Positions 58,314-64,000 of a stretch of DNA of 64,000 bases are shown here, piece by piece. Source of the DNA: Geosiphon pyriformis (taxonomy: Eukaryota > Glomeromycota > Glomeromycetes > Archaeosporales > Geosiphonaceae). The stretch lies in the NCBI GenBank assembly GCA_016748015.1, contig JAAOMT010000586.1:790534-854533 (forward strand), read 5' to 3'. The number at the start of each line of letters is the position of its first letter. Position 1 is the stretch's first letter. The translations under genes were made by a program, and so were the position numbers. Below the pieces are notes generated by a model. That model saw only the letters and a program-made list of their open reading frames with translations. It was not told where the DNA came from and searched no databases.

Positions 58314-59600
58314 TTATTGTGATCCAACCTGCGCTTCCTTTCTCGAGTCCTCAGTACAAGTAGATTCATGACGTTTCCATGAGTCCTTTCGGCAAAAACT
58401 TTTTCGACAAAATTGGCATTCGTACTGTCGTTCTTGTTTGTGAATTCCATTGATGTGACGTTTTAGATCATGCTTTCTCGTGAAGGAGCTACCACACCCA
58501 TCAATCAAGCATCTGAATGGTTTCTCTCGTTGAGGATTGTGAGTCATCATATGAGATTGCATGTTATACTTTCGATTGAACGGTCGACTACACTCGGGAC
58601 ACTTGTAATTTTTTTTCAAAACGATGTGCGACACATCAAGATCTTGAATCTGTTCATTATCTCGTTTATTTCTTTTTTTTTTTTCATTCGGTGTCATCAC
58701 TTCGTGATCATCTTCAACATCAATAGCCATCGAAGGTGTTGATGGAATAGGAGCGATTTTACGATATTTGATCGTCTGGTCGGCTGATTTTCGTGATCGT
58801 TTTTTACTTGGTGAATTACCTTGATCCGAGGGTTGTGACTCATCTTCGCAGTTTAGAATAGCATTTCTAATACGAGTAGAGGTCTCAGTTGACAAACTGG
58901 CATTTATGTTTAGGACTAAAATTTCATCATTGACGTTTTTCATATTTTGTGAAGTATTACAATTCGACGTGGCCGGAGAGGTTATGGGACTTTTACAAGT
59001 TGATGATTTAAATGCGATTGGGTTGGACAGCGGCTTGCTTTGGTTTTTTACTAGATAATTGACCATCGGCAGAAAGTTATGATCCATGGTATTTGGGGTA
59101 TTGGAATTTGTTATATTATTGATATGTTCATTATTTGATGATGATGTCGTTGTTATTATTCTTTTATCAATTCTTGCCAGACCATCATTACTTTCATTTT
59201 CCGAATCTGTATAATCAATCACACCAGTAGACGACAGCGAACAATAAAGCTGGGGTGTTGTCTCGGTAGGTTCAGTTTTAATCATTTTTGGAGGAGACGG
59301 TGGTGCAGGACTAGCATTCATAGATGTAATCTGGTTAATATTCACGGGTGAAGTAATTTCAACATCGTCTATGGTAGCAGAAGGAATGATGTTGGTTGTC
59401 GTCTTCGGTTTAAGGGCACCTTGTATTGCATTACGAATGGGAACTAGTTGCGGTCTCCCGGGTCTAATGGGAATGGGTATCACAACCTCGGGTCCAATTT
59501 TAACAAACTCAGGTGTATGATTACCCAAGAATTCTTTCTCCAAATTTGTGACAGTGTTCTTTGTCTGTTCAGTACCGTCCAAAATTTCATTTGTCGACAT
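58314..59600 (-). CDS. C2H2 zinc-finger transcription factor
   Basis: An intronless 428-codon frame. The C-terminal block (about residues 332-415) has three fingers: CPECSRPFNRKYNMQSHMMTH (CX2C, HX3H); one with CX4C and FTRKHDLKRHINGIH; and CQFC...FCRKDSWKRH closing with Cys instead of His (HX4C). The long N-terminal part is Ser/Thr/Asn/Pro-rich, typical of a fungal regulatory region, with basic clusters KKRSRK and KKKRNKR that could act as nuclear signals. The finger arrangement recalls Crz1/Prz1-type calcium-response factors, but that is a weak resemblance. The upstream region is shared with dad3, divergently. Confidence 0.85.
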   Translation of the reverse strand: MSTNEILDGTEQTKNTVTNLEKEFLGNHTPEFVKIGPEVVIPIPIRPGRPQLVPIRNAIQGALKPKTTTNIIPSATIDDVEITSPVNINQITSMNASPAPPSPPKMIKTEPTETTPQLYCSLSSTGVIDYTDSENESNDGLARIDKRIITTTSSSNNEHINNITNSNTPNTMDHNFLPMVNYLVKNQSKPLSNPIAFKSSTCKSPITSPATSNCNTSQNMKNVNDEILVLNINASLSTETSTRIRNAILNCEDESQPSDQGNSPSKKRSRKSADQTIKYRKIAPIPSTPSMAIDVEDDHEVMTPNEKKKRNKRDNEQIQDLDVSHIVLKKNYKCPECSRPFNRKYNMQSHMMTHNPQREKPFRCLIDGCGSSFTRKHDLKRHINGIHKQERQYECQFCRKSFCRKDSWKRHESTCTEDSRKEAQVGSQ

Positions 59601-60195
59601 TGCTAGTATATTTTTGTAGGAACACGCAGCACTTTGTCTTTACTACGCTTCGCTGCGAGGTCGGCTGCGGTGTTATTAAAAGTTAATGTGTAACGGTAAA
59701 ATGAATCGTACTATTTGAAAAACGGTAATGTATAAAATGGGAAACCAAACGGTTTCATCTTCAAATGATAATTTCTCAATTTCTCAATTGTTTAATTTCA
59801 AACATTCAGCGTTCAATATTATTTTCCACTAGTGAGATTACTCAAACAAGTTCTAACCTTTTCCAGCTTCATTTTTTTCTTCTAAAGATGTTTACTGATT
59901 TTCAAAATGACGGAATAATGACGGCACATATTAAATCAATGACGTAACGCGTTTATACGAATCAATTCTTATTTACTGACAACATTGTTAGTTCGGAGGC
60001 TAGACTACAACTCAGCAGCTTGAGTTGGTAACTTTGCAACTTTGCGCAGCAACGGCAATTTATCATCCATTTAATAGTTATTGACGAGCCTACGCCCCAC
60101 TACGCCAAGACTGCACCAGTAAGCAAGGTAGTACAATAAACATCAACCCTATTAAATCAAAAAAATTTACGTTACACCAAAAAATAAAATAAACC
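59601..60195. promoter_or_regulatory. Divergent promoter region of the zinc-finger gene and dad3
   Basis: About 595 bp between two divergent start codons. It contains a GC-rich CTACGCTTCGCTGCGAGG patch with self-complementary parts near 59640-59660, and a second GC-richer patch near 60030-60110. No specific factor site or clear TATA box was assigned. A 60-codon frame at 59765-59947 looks incidental. Confidence 0.5.
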
Positions 60196-60801
60196 ATGAC
60201 GAGACTGGAGAACGACTTACGAGCCGAGTATGAGAAGCTTGTGGCTCATGTTGATAAGGTATTAAATATTTCTCAGTATAAGAATGTGAGGCAAAGCAAA
60301 AAAGAAACCACAGAATTTGGAGGCGCATTTTTGTGATCCTCTATTTTTACTGTTTGTTTATTTTTTGGGTACGAAATTTTTTTGCAAATGGGCTATGCTT
60401 GAAGTTGTTAAATTTACAACAGGGCAAGGTACTTGTACTGCAACAAGTGTTAGAGAACGAGTAAGGAAAAGGTTGACAGAATAAAAATCCTAAATTTCCA
60501 TATTTGATTCTTCGTTCGATCATCTGATTATCAGATGAAAGAAACTATCACCCAAATGAACACCACCGATGTCGTTTTGCTGATCGATAAATTGAGATCA
60601 CTAGAGAAAAAGGTCGGATTGGTATATACATTGTTCCGCGCGTCTGTTTATTCGTTGGTTACTGCGGCAGCGCAACAACAACAGGAAGAAGAGGAAGCTG
60701 ATTTCAGAGGTGGAAATAATGAGTTTGATGATCGTGATGGAAATACTAAAGTTAGAAATGAAGAAAATAATCCTTTTAATACCAATCGTCACGCGTTTTG
60801 A
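60196..60801 (+). CDS. DAD3: DASH complex subunit Dad3
   Basis: Exon 1 is 60196-60258 (MTRLENDLRAEYEKLVAHVDK), ending at a GTATTA donor. The last exon is 60535-60801, with the family core LRSLEKKVGLVYTLFRASVYSLV and an acidic, Asn-rich tail. Dad3 is a small helical subunit of the DASH/Dam1 ring that ties kinetochores to microtubules. A possible middle exon at 60423-60460 (GKVLVLQQVLEN) would bring the helix spacing close to yeast Dad3, but its donor leaves the frame two bases out; joining exon 1 directly to 60535 is in phase. The exact model is therefore open. The tail is longer than in yeast. Confidence 0.8.
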
Positions 60802-60832
60802 TAATCTCTACCTGATTCATAAGATATTTGAA

Positions 60833-60863
60833 TCATTATCATTATCATTATCATTATCATGAC
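60833..60863 (+). repeat. (ATTATC)n microsatellite
   Basis: About five copies of ATTATC just after the dad3 stop, probably in its 3' UTR. Confidence 0.85.
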
Positions 60864-61380
60864 CATTATTATTAAATTGTGACAATATAATCATGTCAAC
60901 AAATCTTAAATTTAATTCCTCTAATCATTCACCGCTCAAAGAAGAATAAAATTTCCCCCATACACATAATATCTGTGTCAGTCACTTTTAATAGTCATTT
61001 CCATCATGTTCAATAGGAAAAGAACATAATAAAAGGGGAAGGTATTAAGTTAAAAGTGTAATGTAATGTTATTCAAAATATAATGATTTTCCAGAGTTTC
61101 TATAATGTCTATGTTAATTAATTTTTGTATGTTGTAGTAAGATTGACGTCCGAGGAAGAAAATATGATATATTACAAAATATAACAAAATGGTTCATGTA
61201 GTTTGGGAATAAAGGAGTTTTGTGAGAAAAAAGGAAACATAAGCTCTTGTACAAATATCCAAAAATTTTAAAATTCTCTGCCCAAGATTAAATCCTCAAT
61301 TGAAAAAAATACTGAGAATGAAAAAATGATAAAGAATCAAGCCTGATCTCACTAATTACATATATAATCCAAATTTACAA
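60864..61380. other. Convergent 3' intergenic region
   Basis: Between the 3' ends of dad3 (plus) and the flippase gene (minus). It holds ordinary AT-rich UTR-like sequence with AATAAA-like signals (for example GAATAAAAT near 60944). No gene is seen. Confidence 0.5.
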
Positions 61381-64000
61381 TCATGATGAAGATTTTGACA
61401 TTATAGATAGTTCAACATCTTCCGAATCATCAGTTTCAGATACACCCAATGTATTCCCCGGGCGTCTTGAATTGCCATTACCCCCCTCTGATTCACTAAT
61501 TCCAGAAGGATTGTTCGAATGACTTGGCGAAGTTTGACTACTACTAGGATCTCCTACTCGCCGACGAAATAAACTACTTGGTAATGTTCGACTACGACCT
61601 ATTGACAATGATGCCAAGAATCGGCTTGATCTGGATGTGGGATCGGCTAAACTTTGAGTACGATTAAGCTCTATACGATTTTGAACTGGTCGATATACAG
61701 ATTGTCTAAATGATTCGAAACCACTTTCTTCACCCGAAAAGGCAAATCCAGTAAACGATTGACGTTTTCCAGAACCCATAAAGAACATTTGTTCCTCGGA
61801 TCGTATTGATGCTGTGCGATCTTTGCCCGATAAAATACGAGAAATTTGTTTGATGGAACGTTCTTTCTTGGATGGTACAGTTGGTGTAGTTAGCGTAACT
61901 GGGGTGACACCGAGGGAAGCATCACTATCCGATCGATCGTGTCGTGAGGTAGAAACACCACTTGTGTCTGTAATGCCATCCAATTTACGAAGAGCAATCG
62001 GAACTTGATCTTCCTCTTTAACGCTTCGAGATCTCTTCCTTGAGCTAGATTTTTTGGCGATACGAACTTGCTCACGAACAATATCTGTGTCTGTTGGCCA
62101 ATAGGTCTTGTGAAGGTATTTCACGGTAAACCTTGGTAAAATACTAACGACAACTGACAACGAGATTGCCAACCAGAAATCAAATTCCGAATACAAGATT
62201 TGATCAACTCGAAAGAATCCAACTGAGGCAATGATTGAATAAAGAGCGGCCCAGGCGTAGAAAGATAATATACTGAGGCCAATAACTACAAAGGCCAACC
62301 AAGTCCAATTCAGGGTGTTTAATCCAACATATAAATTCGTGGTAGCTATAACCGATCCTGCCACTAAAGTCCCAAGATCTTGCAAAGAATTATTTTCAAG
62401 ACCATTGGCGTGAGATTGACCAGATTGCATGAGCCCATAGGGGACAAAAAAGCATACAGCCGATTGATAAATGGCATCCAAGACATATAACCAAAATTTG
62501 GAGTTTTTAAAATCTTGCTGTAGAATACCACGCTTGTAAAGAGCGGGATTCTTCAAAGAAGTTTTTGCATCCACATCTTGATCAAAAGCACCTGCATTAA
62601 CAAGGGTTGTCAGTAATGTAGACTGAAGATTTGAAATATAGCAGAAGCAAATAACCTACCAAGATACATCACAGGAAATGCCGTGAAGACAAGATTATAG
62701 AGTAAGATGAAGGTGTAATCGTAGAGATATTGAGCGGTAAAACTGAAATTTTAAATTTTAAAATTTGATCAAAGAAAATTCAGATATGAAAAAGGTATCT
62801 AAATTCAATAGAAGTAATAAATTCTACCCAGCATAGATCTGAAACCAAAACATTGCGATGGTCCAAACGATATTCTTGTAAAAGAAACACGTAATCATCT
62901 CCGCCACGCGAATATATGACCAACGCCCATGAACCAATAGAAGTTTTGTCAAATATCTAAACTGTGCAAAGGCATAATCGGAAGCCATTACAGCTTGTCG
63001 ACCTTCTTCACCAGCTATACCAATACCGATATTAGCCTCTTGGATCATGCTAACATCATTGGCGCCTAATGGTAAGAAAATATTTAATTTAATTATTTCT
63101 AAAGATGATTTCAATTTCATAACGAATAATTTTCTCAATCTATATTACCATCACCGATGGACAGGGTCATGACATTTAAGCCATTTTTCACCATTTCAAC
63201 AACCTTTGCTTTTTGTAGAGGACTGACACGACAACAAACCACACTCTGACACTGTTTTCCCAGCTGTAAAAGTGAATCTTTCAAAGATTTGTCCAAAGCA
63301 TACTTGAGCGTTTCTCCATCAATAATTAACGCATGCTTGCCAGAAGTCTTTTCAACATCCGAACCAAAAAATTTATTTAACGCTTCCTTCAATTGACGAT
63401 CAGTGCTCAGTTTATCAGTTGCACTGACGATGATCAATTGCATATCTTTTTGGAGTAAGTTACATGCAAAACCGATATTGATAGCTGTTTCGATTTTATC
63501 CCCGGTTAGTACCCATAATTTGATCCCAGCCTGAGCTAAGGTGGCTATACATTCGGGGACACCTTCTTGCAGACGATCTTCGATTGCAGTGCCGCCCATT
63601 AAAATGAACGAATGTTCAATCAAGTCACAGGCCTGTTCAATCTTTTCCTCACGATCATTAATGCTAGAAGCAGCCTCAGCATACTGTTCACTCCAAGTAG
63701 TAAATTCCTCCTCCGAAATGGTTCGATAAGCAATACAAAGTGTTCGAAGACCTGAAAGATGAAAATTAAGGTGGACCTTGTTATTTGCTCTATTAATCAA
63801 AAATCCAAAAACACTGATTTTCTCGACTAAGAACGACCCTCATACCTTCGTTTGCAAAAGCTTCCAAATGCGCTAATGTCTCTTCTTTTAACTCAGTCTG
63901 GCGCCCTTTTTCCAATCGCTCATAAATTACGCTATCAGCTCCTTTACACAGTAAAATCACACCACCTTCTGGTTGTCGTACCAAGACAGACATCCGTTTT
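61381..64000 (-). CDS. P4-type phospholipid-transporting ATPase (Dnf-like), 3' part
   Basis: Five exons on the minus strand join in frame with GT-AG introns: 63846 to beyond the edge, 63149-63751, 62828-63065, 62660-62742 and 61381-62591. They give [11 protein letters not shown] (nucleotide domain), WVLTGDK, LSIGDG joined across an intron to [16 protein letters not shown] (hinge Asp residues), then the last six membrane helices and [14 protein letters not shown], as in Dnf1/Dnf2-class flippases. The phosphorylation DKTGT lies beyond the window. A long Ser/Arg-rich cytosolic tail (about 190 residues) ends SIMSKSSS. It moves phospholipids to the inner leaflet, usually with a Cdc50 partner. Confidence 0.93.

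Noticed and set aside
59765-59947. 60-codon plus-strand frame in the divergent promoter
   Set aside because: No coding character or known motif; lies between two start codons.
57421-64000. tRNA or rRNA genes in the gene space
   Set aside because: No A/B box pair or cloverleaf could be recognised by eye on either strand.

Overview
The window reads as nuclear DNA of a fungus, most likely an arbuscular mycorrhizal fungus (Glomeromycotina, Rhizophagus/Gigaspora-like). The reasons are very AT-rich intergenic DNA, short GT-AG introns, the style of the retrotransposon proteins, and a fungal host gene set: a DASH subunit Dad3, a Dnf-type lipid flippase and a C2H2 factor. The organism assignment is inference from protein style and was not searched.

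Layout. About 57 kb (1-57.4 kb) is a stack of decayed retrotransposons; the last 6.5 kb is gene space. I use these names. GyA (955-10214, minus): Ty3/gypsy element with both LTRs, the left one broken by another LTR copy (1-954). GyB2 (10215-11414, minus): 5' end of family B, cut by GyA. GyC1 (11415-13804, plus): 3' half of a family C element. GyD (13805-17210, plus): decayed GyA-like gag and protease holding a solo family C LTR (14433-15280). GyE (17211-42391, plus): an old dUTPase-type element split by GyB1. GyB1 (20158-37942, plus): family B element, itself split by GyC2. GyC2 (27021-37072, plus): complete family C element. LINE-2 (42392-48993, plus): 5'-truncated non-LTR element split by the small element GyC3 (43029-46535). 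LINE-1 (49488-56314, minus): apparently full-length LINE with two ORFs. Perfect 4-bp target duplications (ACAC, ATAT, ACAG, ACAT) prove four of these insertions, and the interrupted reading frames resume on the far side.

The retrotransposons share an unusual design. Families A, C and E carry a cysteine-rich module and then a dUTPase-like domain between protease and reverse transcriptase. Family B has a different Cys/Trp-rich module there. At least four elements also carry a conserved unknown reading frame (ORF3) after integrase. The elements are inactive: nonsense codons sit almost only at Gln, Trp and Arg codons, and several catalytic Asp residues became Asn, which is the mark of C-to-T / G-to-A decay.

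Host genes (57.4-64 kb): a C2H2 zinc-finger protein (minus) is divergent from dad3 (plus) across about 0.6 kb. Dad3 is convergent with the 3' part of a P4-ATPase gene (minus) that runs off the right edge.
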